Assembly: GCA_947462335.1 (NCBI GenBank)
Contig: OX381704.1
Span: 48,798,942-48,862,941 of the forward strand
Origin: Harmothoe impar
Taxonomy: Eukaryota > Annelida > Polychaeta > Phyllodocida > Polynoidae
Direction of reading: 5' to 3'
DNA length: 64,000 bases
Made by a program: the position numbers and the translations under genes. Positions 45,771-56,851 of this stretch are shown here, piece after piece. Below the pieces are notes generated by a model. That model saw only the letters and a program-made list of their open reading frames with translations. It made no database searches and had not been told where the DNA came from. The stretch's first letter is position 1. Every line of letters starts with the position of its first letter.

Positions 45771-48114
45771 CTTAGTTATATGAAACAATAGCAAATCTCT
45801 AGCCCTAATCAGTATGGAGATATGATTCAAGTTCATAAACATTCAGAATTCTCTGAGGTCAGAAAATACAGATTTACCATCCATATACCACTTACAAATC
45901 CTAAATCCCACCTAAATATGTTCCAATATTGTAACAGTATAATATCTAGGGAATGGGTCTCTATGGGCAATAAGAGCTCAGAAATGGGGACCCATAGAGC
46001 CCAGTCATGGTCTTTCACAGGGGATCATCAATGGATAGAATAAAATTGTAATTCTATTTAACACATTGGCCATATTGGGTAATAACATCAACTGTGATCA
46101 AAATAAAAAGAATCTGAATGAAGTGCAGATGTAGGCAGAGAGGTATGGCTTTGGTGAACATCCTGAATCAACTTTAAGATTGAATTGTTAGTTCCAGTCA
46201 ACAATTTTGTGTATATGATGATAGAGACATAGCTTCCATCAGTGTATTATCTGAAAATAGAGATATTGCCTGAAACATTTTTTAACAAGCTGGAAAGAAT
46301 CTGATACTTTGGGCATAGTAACCAATAGCGAACCAGATGCCACCAACCATACATCACAAATTGAACTTGTCCCCAATCCTAGTCAGTGACCTAAGTTGGT
46401 CCTAGCCACTGGGATGTGTGCTTGTTGGCATCATCAAACTTTCCTCCAACTAAGATACTGGTTAGTTGCAGATACTATATAGTGTTGTTGTTTTCACACC
46501 TGTCCCAAACCAACATGGGTATGCATTCCAGCAGATTATGGGACAACACAGGGTTGATATTGTGGCAGAATTGAAATACAGTATCTTTACCTCCCGAAAG
46601 ACAGCATCGTTTGTGGTAAAAGATCATTTCCAGGTTCTTACAGTAAGACCTTGATTAATCAGTCTTTGATAAGTCTGTTGCCTAACTTTTTGGTCTCTTA
46701 TAATTTAGGACGGTTTTAATTGCATACTAATTCTTATTGATATATTGGTTATTTGTGCTTCCAGTATAGGTCTGTACTTTTGGGTACATAATGGTTATTT
46801 TACATTATAATTAGCCTACCCCCCGCTTGCTCTCTCCGTCCAGCACACCAGCATGGGTATGGCAGCAGCCCCAGGGAGCAGACCACTACTACTACTACCA
46901 CTATGTATGCTCTTTGATAAAGGCAAACACAGATATTTAGATCTAATAGCTATCTCAACATACTTGTGGAGACACATTAGATGCAATGCAATACAGGAAG
47001 TTCTAATTGTACAAAGTATTATTTATCTATATTGACCTTATGCATTATGGGGAGAGGAGGATTGACAAGACCAGGCTACACATAGATCAAATCCTGCAAT
47101 AACCCCTTTGGTTGGTGTATTACTCCCAAATTAACACAAGCATTATTAAGTGCTTTATTCAACACCTCCTGCACATGCATACGTCTCCCCATGTTTCTAC
47201 CCTTTCCTTAACACTCAGCTACAAATTCCCCTACTTCATGGTATTAATATGAATATCATACAAGGGAGGAAGTTGTTAGTGTATGTTTGAGTGTTTGTCT
47301 GGTTGCCTGTTTATCAAGGAGCATGTTATTGGTAGTGTAGTAGTTTCATAGACTGCCACGTAGGACTACCCTCCTCCCCCCCACACACACACATAGTAGG
47401 CTACAGCCCCCCCCTCCTATTTGCCTATTTCATGCCTCCCCTTTCCAAATTCCTGGATCCGTTCCTATAGGTAAGCTTGAAGGAGGAATGATATAACGGC
47501 AACAGAGGTGGTTCTTATGTTATGGATATCCTATCACATACTCCCTTGATCAATCAACACTGTAGGTGGTCAAAGGGAAATGTTTATAACTCATGATAAT
47601 GAATTAGCCAATAAAACTTATTGTATCAAAGATTCATGTATGTATCTCCTCTTTCCTGACCTCTCTCTACACACCTTGACACTAAGTCAATGGATGGCTG
47701 GAATACACTTTCAACAATATACAATACCTCAACTTGTTTAAACTGGTTCGGAATCTCAAACTAGTAACGCTATAGCTGTGACTCAAATATCGAGACATGC
47801 AGCCACCTGAACAATCAATCTTGATTACTAATATTTATCTTATATCAATGGGTAGCCGCAGCATTATAGGTCTCTATCATAACTTAGCCATGATGGCCAA
47901 CTGGTAGAGTACTGGCTATAATTATACTCTGATATTCCATACCTTTACTATAGGTCCAACTAGCATTTAGCTTGATGGGGGGGGGGGGGTGCTGACCCTT
48001 TTTGTCAAACCCTAAAAAAGGTCAAACCTATGAAGTGTAAATTGATTCGTCCTCACCTAAACCTTCCCCCCCCTATACTACTTAGTCCAGCAATGTTACA
48101 AGAAAATAATGTTT
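45771..48114. other. Core between the inverted arms
   Basis: Apart from the candidate exon at 46535 I see no protein frame. A G run lies near 47976 and an old-repeat motif at 48005-48035 (CCCTAAAAAAGGTCAAACCTAT-like, related to 18.7 kb). A tRNA-like A-box (TGGCCAACTGG, about 47900) has no matching B-box. Confidence 0.4.
46535..46642 (+). CDS. Candidate exon inside the inverted-repeat structure
   Basis: An acceptor (ttccagcag) precedes 108 nt that are open in only one frame, 36 codons at phase 0 on both sides, with a good donor (TTACA then GTAAGACC). The peptide begins IMGQHRVDIVAELKYSIFTS. It lies between the two arms of the 45-48.8 kb inverted repeat, so it may belong to that element or to a host gene spanning it. 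The family is not recognised. Confidence 0.28.
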
Positions 48115-48806
48115 AGAGCACTTAACTGAAATCTAAGTTTGCTCAAACCTGGTGGCAGGCACCTCTAATTAAATAACCAACGTGGATGTTGAATATGTCT
48201 CATGCACATGCTAGATCTCATATATCTGATCTCACAAAAGTGAATTTTCCATTCCAAATCGTATACCTATGCTTATCAGGACAAAAGACGCAAAATATCC
48301 TCTTTTTCCGGTGGTAGTCTGAACAGTCCTTAGCAGTGACCTCATTAAAAATTCAAAATGGCTGCCATTTATCTTTTCACACATAGTAAATTCAAATTCT
48401 CTGACCTTAGAAACATATATTTTGAACCTTCATTTGTATCTCTATGTTGATTAGAACCAGAGATGTATCATTTCATGCATTTTAGCGACTTTTTGGTGGC
48501 CATTTTGAATTTTATGCTATTCTTTGATACTTCAAAACTAAGAGAAATGTTCTATGGGGTAGATCTGTTCATGCTGATGTTAATAGAGTCATCATATGTG
48601 TGAATATGATGATTTGTTCCATTTTTATAGCAGTTTTCCTGTTTGACCTGGTTTAGTGGCGGCCATGTTGGATTTGGGGCACTTCCCCAGGCGGAATCGC
48701 TGGAAACAATTTTTTTCTGGAAAGTACATATATCAAAGAGGTGAAAACCACTGAGAAACCTTTTCTTGCAATTTTGTTGACATAAATTCGTTCGTTTACT
48801 GGACTA
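48115..48806 (-). repeat. Right arm of a large inverted repeat
   Basis: Complement of 44964-45770, without the palindromic insertion. Inner limits are recognisable at CCTGGTGGCAGGCA, which matches the left arm near 45720. Confidence 0.8.
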
Positions 48807-50331
48807 CATGTCGTTATGGATTTTGTATGGGTCTCACCAAATCGATACAACTTAAAAGTCTATGACATAGCTGTACCTCCTCATTTGGTTATTCAATATG
48901 ATTTCATTATTTATATAGTCATCATTGCCACAGCAAATCGTGCTTGACTTACTAATGTGAAGGAGAATATACATATGGGCATTGGCTCTACAGCTATGGA
49001 TTCAGTATTGAATTGAACGTCAAGGAACTATGCACTATTTATATATGTAAGAGCTTAGAACTACCATAGCTGCACCACTGGCTATGCCTTGGACCAGTTC
49101 CCCACCCAATGTTTGCTGGCCAGGTACACGCAGGCATTATCGGGTTACTGTCATTTCTCTGAAATACAATATGTGAGAGAGATTGTAAAACAAGAACCAT
49201 AGCGCATTGTATTAAACCATGAAAAGAATCGGGTTTCATCCTGTAATTAGGGACACATATGGTTCTTTAGCTCTGTGTAATTCTCTTATTAGGAAAATTG
49301 ATATGGGTATGGCCTCGCCCCAACACGATTGAATGAGGGAGGCATATAGCAGTCATGTGATAAGTGGGTGCTTTATATTTTCATGTTATCAACATAAGTA
49401 CCATACTTTTTATACCTTGGTAACAATGCCATATTTGGCAATACGCATTACCCAAAATTGAAACGTTTGGATAAACTCTCCATCAATACCATTATGTAAT
49501 TGAGCTGATCGAACATCCAATGAGTAGAAGGCTCTATAAAGTGCTGGCTCACCGTCTACTTGACCTGGTTCTGACTGAACCTATAAGCTGTGAACTGAGC
49601 TGAAACAAAGTGACAAGAGGTATTAATTCCCAGTATAAATTTCAATATGCACTGATGGCTCTTGAATCGATCTCGTGTGGAATAGTAAATAAATGTTTTG
49701 CACCGTGCCACCCCAATTGCCTTGAGCTGTAGAGATGCTGGAGGCAGGGATAGAGCTGCCATAGACTCCGCCCTTCCTGGCATGCCTCCCAGTTTGCACG
49801 AGGCCAACTGACGCCATAGAAGGCGATCATGCACATAGATCTATACAAGGCCCTTGCTGAAATTCCCAATACTGAAATACTCTTTTCTTTTAAACTTAGG
49901 GCTAGAAAGTGGGTAGGAATTATTCATGACTAACTACTAGTGCATCAACTTGGGATCATGGTGCTGACTCGCATATTGCAGAGTCGACTTCCTAGTGATA
50001 ATAAATAGCCCAAACATTACCTTTATAAATGAAGCAAAATAGGATTCCCATCAAAATCTGAAAAGAATGCAGGATATTCTAGCTGATTTTTCGGGGTCCT
50101 AACATGTGCATAAAGTGACAATACTATATTTAGTACCCAATCCTTGTAATACTGTTTATTGCAGATGTAGGAATAGTTAGTAAGCTGGAGGGTTATTGTG
50201 ATAGCTGTGCACTAAATCCCTGTACTGTAGCCACAGTCCCATGCTGAACTGAGTTATAAATTAGGGCTAGATAGGACAGAGGGCTGGACCTTAAAATAGT
50301 TGATGTCAAATTATCAAAGAGGTATAAACCC
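48807..50331. other. Non-coding sequence, nothing recognised
   Basis: Overlapping open minus-strand frames at about 49640-49870 have no clear splice sites (see rejected items). Confidence 0.4.
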
Positions 50332-50431
50332 CAGTGGCGGATTTAGAGGGGGAACACGGTGCCCCCCCCCCCCCTCACCCGTTTGTGTAGAAATTTACAT
50401 TTTTTAAATTAAAATCCTGTATCCGCCACTG
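50332..50431. mobile_element. 100-bp MITE with CAGTGGCGGAT ends
   Basis: Starts CAGTGGCGGATTTAG and ends with the complement of CAGTGGCGGATACAG, with a C run inside. CAGTGGCGGA ends are typical of hAT-type MITEs. No clean 8-bp duplication is visible; only a short AAACC occurs on both sides, out of register. Confidence 0.65.
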
Positions 50432-51409
50432 AAACCTGATAACAATCGGGTCCAGCCTATAGTATTACTGAAATACGCCATATCTAGAAAAGGCATGGAC
50501 GATAACTAGAACAAACTATTAGTTAGCAAATTGCCGATTCTGCCTACCGCGTATTTGTCAACTGCATTAGGTCAATGGAGGTGATAGTTACGCTGTATAA
50601 GGGCGATTGGTAAATTGATTGGATATGATTTATTAGCCCACATGGTCACCCTATACCCCCATGTATACTTGGGACGCAGTCCACCAGAGTACACTAAGGT
50701 CAGCACTCCACAAAATACGCGCTACATAAAAGTAAACTGAGGCATGTATATACAAAAACCATGTATACCCATTCAGGTACCAACGATGAATTATATACAC
50801 TGTGGGTGGTGTATTGAGGTGTGGTATCGACATACTGTCGATATCAACGGCTCTATATGTTAATATGCATGAAGCTAAAAAGCAACAGACAAAGGGAACC
50901 TTCAATGGTGTAGCACCCTGGTAGGAAGGCGTCATGAGTCTTTTGTAGTTGTAACAGTCATATCCACCATTCACCTTATATGACATTTAATTATCAATAC
51001 ATTACTTTAGCTACTTTAGGAAATGTGTCACGTTCTTTGTTCTCTCTTCCAGTCTAGATTAATAATGCATAACATTGTGATGATATCTATACTCAGTGCA
51101 CTATGCTGTATTGGCAATTCGCGAATTTCTGCCTTTATTTTTATCCTTCCATATATATAAGCCAACCTATGTAACAGCTAATAAAGATTCCCATCGCTAA
51201 TGATGGTATTTTAGGATAGGGCCATAGTACGAGGCCGGATGCCTACGTAATGAAATCAGTATGCTTGAGCTATACGCCATGATGGAATCGGACTGACATG
51301 CTCATCTACACGGCAGCTGGCATGATGTAAGCGTCATGTGTTTGTTCCATGTTGAAGGTCCAGGTGCCATGTGGGAAGGCCTGAGCCTCTCGATCCAACC
51401 ATGCGCTGC
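50432..51409. other. Non-coding sequence, nothing recognised
   Basis: No supported feature. Confidence 0.4.
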
Positions 51410-51413
51410 TTAA

Positions 51414-51822
51414 AGATGGTATTTCAGCTAATACACTTCCCAAACTTTTCCTCGAATGGGATGCCATGAGTTCCATTATCATTTCTGTTGATACACAGTA
51501 CTGAATATTTGCAAGATATTTGTCTATTGATACATGGTTTGAGATAGATAACTAAGTAACTTATTCACCTCACTGACTCAGGCACTCCCCCAGGTGAGTA
51601 TAGGGGGAACTTTCCTGATAAAGATTGCACTGAGCCATGCAGTGTCAACACAGGGAGTTTTAGTGTCGACCAACAGTAAAGATTATGGCACTGCTTGTGC
51701 TAATTTCATATGTTTAGATACTGCCAATCACCTTATAAGTTGGAGAATATGTATAGAAAATGATATACGATAGTGATATAGCATTAGTTAAAAGTCACCC
51801 AAATTAAGCTGACATACCATCC
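51414..51822. mobile_element. TTAA-flanked MITE, copy 2
   Basis: Same family as 18155-18559. Ends are AGATGGTATTTCAGCTAA and the complement of GGATGGTATGTCAGCTTAA; TTAA flanks lie at 51410-51413 and 51823-51826. The shared CCAGGTGAGTA donor-like motif and GTTTTAGTGTCGACC are present. Confidence 0.85.
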
Positions 51823-51879
51823 TTAAGCCATATATATACTCAACCCTATATAATATATACAGGGTGAATGGAGGGTTTA

Positions 51880-52017
51880 AGGAATCATTTAAGGAAGGCA
51901 TATCGCTTTAATGTGCTATGACCTTGGTCGCCATGATGCATGAATACAAGTATGCCAGGACTGCATTCATTCATTATGACAATCAAGGGTATGGGGTATT
52001 GAAGCGCTATGCGACCC
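51880..52017. repeat. MITE-like dispersed repeat, copy at 51.9 kb
   Basis: Shares GATGCATGAATAC and the CTTTAATG(T/C) start with 14709-14876 and 31266-31465. It is sandwiched between two TTAA-MITE copies, the second of which begins at 52022 and appears to have inserted into its right end. Confidence 0.4.
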
Positions 52018-52021
52018 TTAA

Positions 52022-52443
52022 AGCTGGTGTATCAGCTAATCGACTTCCCAAACCTTTTTTTCAAAAGGGATATAATTTTAATGTCAAGGGTTTTGTTATT
52101 ATTTTAGCTGATATGCAGTGCTCAATGTTAAATATATTTGTCTATAAATGCATCATTTGAGATAGAAAACAATGTTGCTTATTCACCTCACTGACTCAGC
52201 GTCCCCCCTATGTGAGCATACCGGGAACTAAGCTAATAGGGAAAGCACTGAGCCATGGAGTATAAACACATAGGGAGTTTTAGTGTCGACCTACAGTAAA
52301 AAATATTGCACTGCATGTGCTCATCTCATAGATTAAGACACTGCCAATCATTTTAAAAGTTAGGGAAGACGTATGGGATAGGATATACAATAGGAACATG
52401 ATAAGACTAAAAAATCGCCAAACATTTAGCTGACACACCATAT
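52022..52443. mobile_element. TTAA-flanked MITE, copy 3
   Basis: Ends are AGCTGGTGTATCAGCTAA and the complement of ATATGGTGTGTCAGCTAA, with TTAA at 52018-52021 and 52444-52447. It lies about 200 bp from copy 2 in the same orientation. The splice-donor-like CAGGTGAGTA of other copies is mutated here. Confidence 0.85.
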
Positions 52444-52447
52444 TTAA

Positions 52448-53536
52448 AGGGTCAAAGCATGATGCACCCGGACTGCTTGTTGTATGGCCTGCTGTGGGTG
52501 TCTCAGTTTTTCACCACTGCACTGAACAACGCTGGTCAATATACGACCAGAATCCAGAACCTCCAGGGTCCAGCTTTCCCGACATAGTGGATATACATGT
52601 AATAGCTAAAATTATATGACAAACACCCTAGTCTGGGGTCTACGTTCAGTACTCTTTGTCCGGCCTACGTGTCAGCTGAATGAGGTTCACTATGTGTAAC
52701 CTTCACGTTTTTGCATTATCGATAACACTTGTTAATGCATTATTCTGAGTGATATAATATGGAGCGCAGCTATACAAAGACCCGCCCTGAAGCCACTGGG
52801 AAGTTAATTATCAATGAGAGTATTCTTCATCCCCTTTACAGTACAAGATGCTACGTCCCATAGTGTAGCTAATCTATTCTCAGTTAGGTGACACCCAGGG
52901 CATTCCAGGAAAAAGAAAGTGGGTGTGCTTATATTTGTGCTTTCTCAGAGTGAAACACTGTACATCAAAGCAGTCAGCACTTTTCCTGAAGTACTCCGCA
53001 CAGTAAAGAGAAACATGTGGATACAGGTGAACTTCATATGGCATAAGGAAAGAAAAAATAAACCTATGTATACAGATACATTTGACTTTTCTTTTTGACA
53101 GAAGATCATGTCCTCTTCTTTACGCTGAGTTTTGGCGGAGGGTATATATTCAGTTGTCGATTTATACACTCCTCTTATACTGATATCGATAGCATGGCGG
53201 TTGTAATTGTCTTTACATCTTTGTGAAAAAGACCACCAAGTATTTATAAGTGTCATGCTTCATGGATTACCATGGCCTATGTGTTTGCTGACACATCATT
53301 AATGGTTGCAGTCTACATGCAAACTAGCATACCCGACCGTAGGAGGAGCGAGTAATTAATATACATCAATAGTACGACAGAATACTGCCTTGTATAGAAA
53401 GGCCAATATAACTATAGATAAAGAGAATTTAAGCATTGTCCATTTGCATTTCTGGTAACTAACGGGTTGCTATCATTCATTCTAGCTTACAACCATAGTA
53501 GGCCGATTCATTATAAGTATAAAGAAAAGATCTAAG
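52448..53536. other. Non-coding sequence, nothing recognised
   Basis: No supported feature. Confidence 0.4.
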
Positions 53537-55745
53537 TCCCGGGTGGCGATTCATAAGTTTCTACGACATAGAGGATTTTTTTTACTGCTACGACCATTGC
53601 TTATCGTCCAGGGGTGATTTTATTCTATGCCTACGACATCTGTTGAACAGTTGTAAGGGTGGAGAAAAATAAGCACACATACGACCAGCTTATCTCATAT
53701 AACCAGCTTATCTCAAGGAAATCGTAGAATGCTGTCGTACAAAAAAAGGGGTGCATTTTATAAGAAAATCATAGCAAATTTCCAATCTACCTGATTGTAC
53801 AGAATACCTGTAAAAGGTGGTTTTAAGGGCAAAAATACCCATTGCACAACAGATGGCTGGGACAGCCTCTGAAGTCATCTCAGCCATTCAAAAAATATTT
53901 AATAATGGTTTCTTTTATACCAAACCAAGATGTAATAAATGATAATGACATGTAGACTACCCTGCAAGAATGAGTGCCTCATAAATTCACTATATCATAC
54001 ATTTTTGGAAAATCATATTTCAACTATTTCCTCCTGAATCGTAGTGTGGGTAATATTCTATTGTACTCTGTAATACAAAGTTATATTATTACTTTTACAA
54101 CAACTTTCTAAAAGCTAGTGATACGACTGAGTAAAGGAAATATGTCCTCTGGGCCTCGATTCATAAGTTTATACTACTAAGTTAATTTTTGTGTCATAGT
54201 CGGAAATAAAGCTACAACTATTAGAAAAAACGATTGCATACCCATTTCACAAGAGCAAGTAGTATCATCTTCAAAAACAGTCAGAAGTAAATTGATTTAC
54301 GATTAGGAACATCTGCAGTTGTAAAGTATAGTTGAAATTGTATGTGCCCCTGTCATACAATGTGGGGGAAACCTATTTATTTCAATATTTATTTCAATAT
54401 TGGGGTGTTTCCAATCAATATGACGTCATTTCCGGTGAGGAGTTCCCACCTAGTCGTACAAAGAAAGTTTAGGAAATGGTTATGTGAGGCTAACTCAAAA
54501 TATGACACCTGTAGACTGACAGGCACCCTATATTTCTATATAGCATATAATAAAAATAGTAAATAAACCAGGTCGGAAATTTACTTCCTATCCTGCTGTC
54601 ATGTTATCCCACTGCACCATGCGACATACAAAATATAGTATGATTTCTTATAACGACCAATGTTTTATTTATATTACATATAGATATCCACTTGATAAAG
54701 CATTGTATTGTAATACACAACATATTGACATAGTGCAGTACATGTTTCTCTTTCTTTTGCACCGGGTTTGGAAGATATACACCTTCAAATGGAGAAAAGG
54801 TCATTGGCTGAGATGAGATTGGACCCTGTCTCAGCCGTCTGTTGTGAAATGACCTAAACCATCCTTATGACCACCTATTACCCTTGTTTTTTATGACTTC
54901 ATGAGCAGATATATTGTTACGACAGCATTGTGAAATGCACTAAATATGACCTTACGACTGCAAAAGGAACATATCATTACCTTACCCATATTGAAATGTA
55001 CTACACCTCCTCATTTTAACGTGAAATGGTATTCTTCTGTCGTAAGAGTATTCAACTGTCGTACATTGTTATGAATCGAGCCCCTGGGGCTCGATTCATA
55101 ACAATGTCCGACAGCTCAGTAAGGCTACGATCACAAAATAACATGTCTGTAGGGAAAATAGGGAAAATCGTATTTTTTACAGGTAGTAGTCAAGGCATCA
55201 TCTAAGGCTGTAGTACAAATAATTTGATATCATTTCACAATGAGATCGTAGGACACATGCCCATAACATAATCATACCACTACTCATCAAAGGATGGTTG
55301 TAACAATAAGTAATCTAAAAATAAATTACTGTATTGTAGAAGGACATAAGAATATTACACATACTACGATTTAGGGGTAAATAGTTAAATAATGATTTTA
55401 AAAAAATGGGTAATATTGTAAAATTTATGAGGCACACATTCTCACAAGGTGATCTACATGTCAATATCAGACATAACATCTTGGTTTGGTACAAAACAAA
55501 CCATTATTAAAGAATTTTTAGATGGCTGAGATGACTTTAGAGTCTGTCTCAGCCGTATGTTGTGCAATGGGCATTTTCTCCCTTACAACCATCACATACA
55601 GGTTTTCTGTGCAGTAGGACAATTGGGAAATTTGCTCCAATTTTCTTTTGAAATGCACCCCTGTTTTTGTACGACAGCATTCTACAATTTTCATGAGATA
55701 AGCTAGTCGAATGAGATAAGCTGGTCGTAAGTTTTCATTGCTCGT
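53537..55745. mobile_element. 2.2-kb palindromic complex of ATTCATAAG foldback elements
   Basis: Segments 53690-54150 and 55745-55090 are inverted copies of each other. They share motifs such as GTAGAATGCTGTCGTACAAA, ACCAAACCAAGATGTNAT and ATTTAATAATGGTTT. Between them, 54153-55083 has its own inverted ends (GGGCCTCGATTCATAA and TTATGAATCGAGCCCC). At 55083 two elements meet head to head in a long perfect palindrome centred on GAGCCCCTGGGGCTC. The whole reads as an element of this family nested between, or inside, inverted relatives. No coding capacity. A fragment of the family is at 36.7 kb. Confidence 0.7.
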
Positions 55746-56785
55746 AAATCAGACAATTATTAAGGTTTCCAGAGGATAAGCCATGGAATCATGATCCATT
55801 GTGTTATATGGCTATTATATTATAGTTTTGTGTACAAATCAAGTCAATATTGGAATATTTTTAAACGTAAACGCACCACGTTTCACCACTGAATTTATCT
55901 AGTTCCTAGTTATCGAAAAACGAACTACCCCGCAAAGGGGGCGAGTTATAATATACGGGCCTGAGGCTGACGCTCATTGTTCTTCTGGTTGTAGGAGAAG
56001 AGAATGAAAGGGATCTTCACTTTCTCATATTATAAATTGAAGGAAACTAGGTATACCGGTAGGTAAGAGGATAGGGGGAGAATGAAGGGATATGGCATGA
56101 GCTACATGGAGATGGGATAATGATTGGAAAGGGGAGGCAATGAGGCATAGGGAAAGACAAGAAGGTTGAGGGGCTAGTGATAAAGGAAATGACGTGAGGA
56201 AGGGGAATGCAGAGAAGTTGGGGGCAAACCCTTGGGGAATCTACTGAAATTAATGAAGCTAAATGAGATAGACAGAACATTGAATGGGGAAATGTTGCCC
56301 TTTCTTCCAGTCCTTGCAGTTGTCTATAGTGTGGTATATACGTCGACGTCTTCAATTAAGTATAGCCTCATGCACTGCTGACTATACCCTCTGCTGGGCT
56401 GAACCCGCAAAGGAAATGAGGTGAGCTGAGCTGAAATGGAAGGCGGCGTCTCCCCCAGAACCCTTTGATCCTCGGTTCAGCGCACAGCTGGTTCATTCAC
56501 AGGGCGGGCCGACTTTATTCTTGCAGGTAATGGACTGGCGGTCAATTAACACATAGTAATAATGCAATGTGTCCATCAACTCCCCACTTCTAGATGATGC
56601 CCAAAGTCTGTAATTCACCTCTCTGCACCTAACAATTAAAGTGGATATCTATAGTTAGCAGATGGTTATCTTAACACTGTCTACATACATACAACACTGT
56701 TTACGATCCAGTACCATGCATGCAAATACCAGTTTGTTTCTTTTTCTTTTCTTTCGCTTATACATCATGTATGTATATCACATAA
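55746..56785. other. Non-coding sequence, nothing recognised
   Basis: No supported feature. Confidence 0.4.
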
Positions 56786-56851
56786 TAATATACACCTACA
56801 ATAGAATCTACTGTTCACCTACAAAAATTGCAACCAACTTTTCACAGTGTA
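56786..56851. repeat. Fragment of CACTGT-ended MITE
   Basis: Carries ACACCTACAATAGAATCTAC, TTGCAACCAACTTTTCACAG and a terminal CAGTG followed by TA. The matching motifs are at 38.4 and 39.1 kb. The left end was not found. Confidence 0.45.

Noticed and set aside
47895..47935. A-box-like TGGCCAACTGGTAGAG
   Set aside because: No B-box follows at tRNA spacing.
49640..49870. Minus-strand open frame with a C-type-lectin-like SWPRANWEACQEGRSLW segment
   Set aside because: Three frames are open in the same place, the rest of the domain is absent and splice sites are unclear; too weak to annotate.
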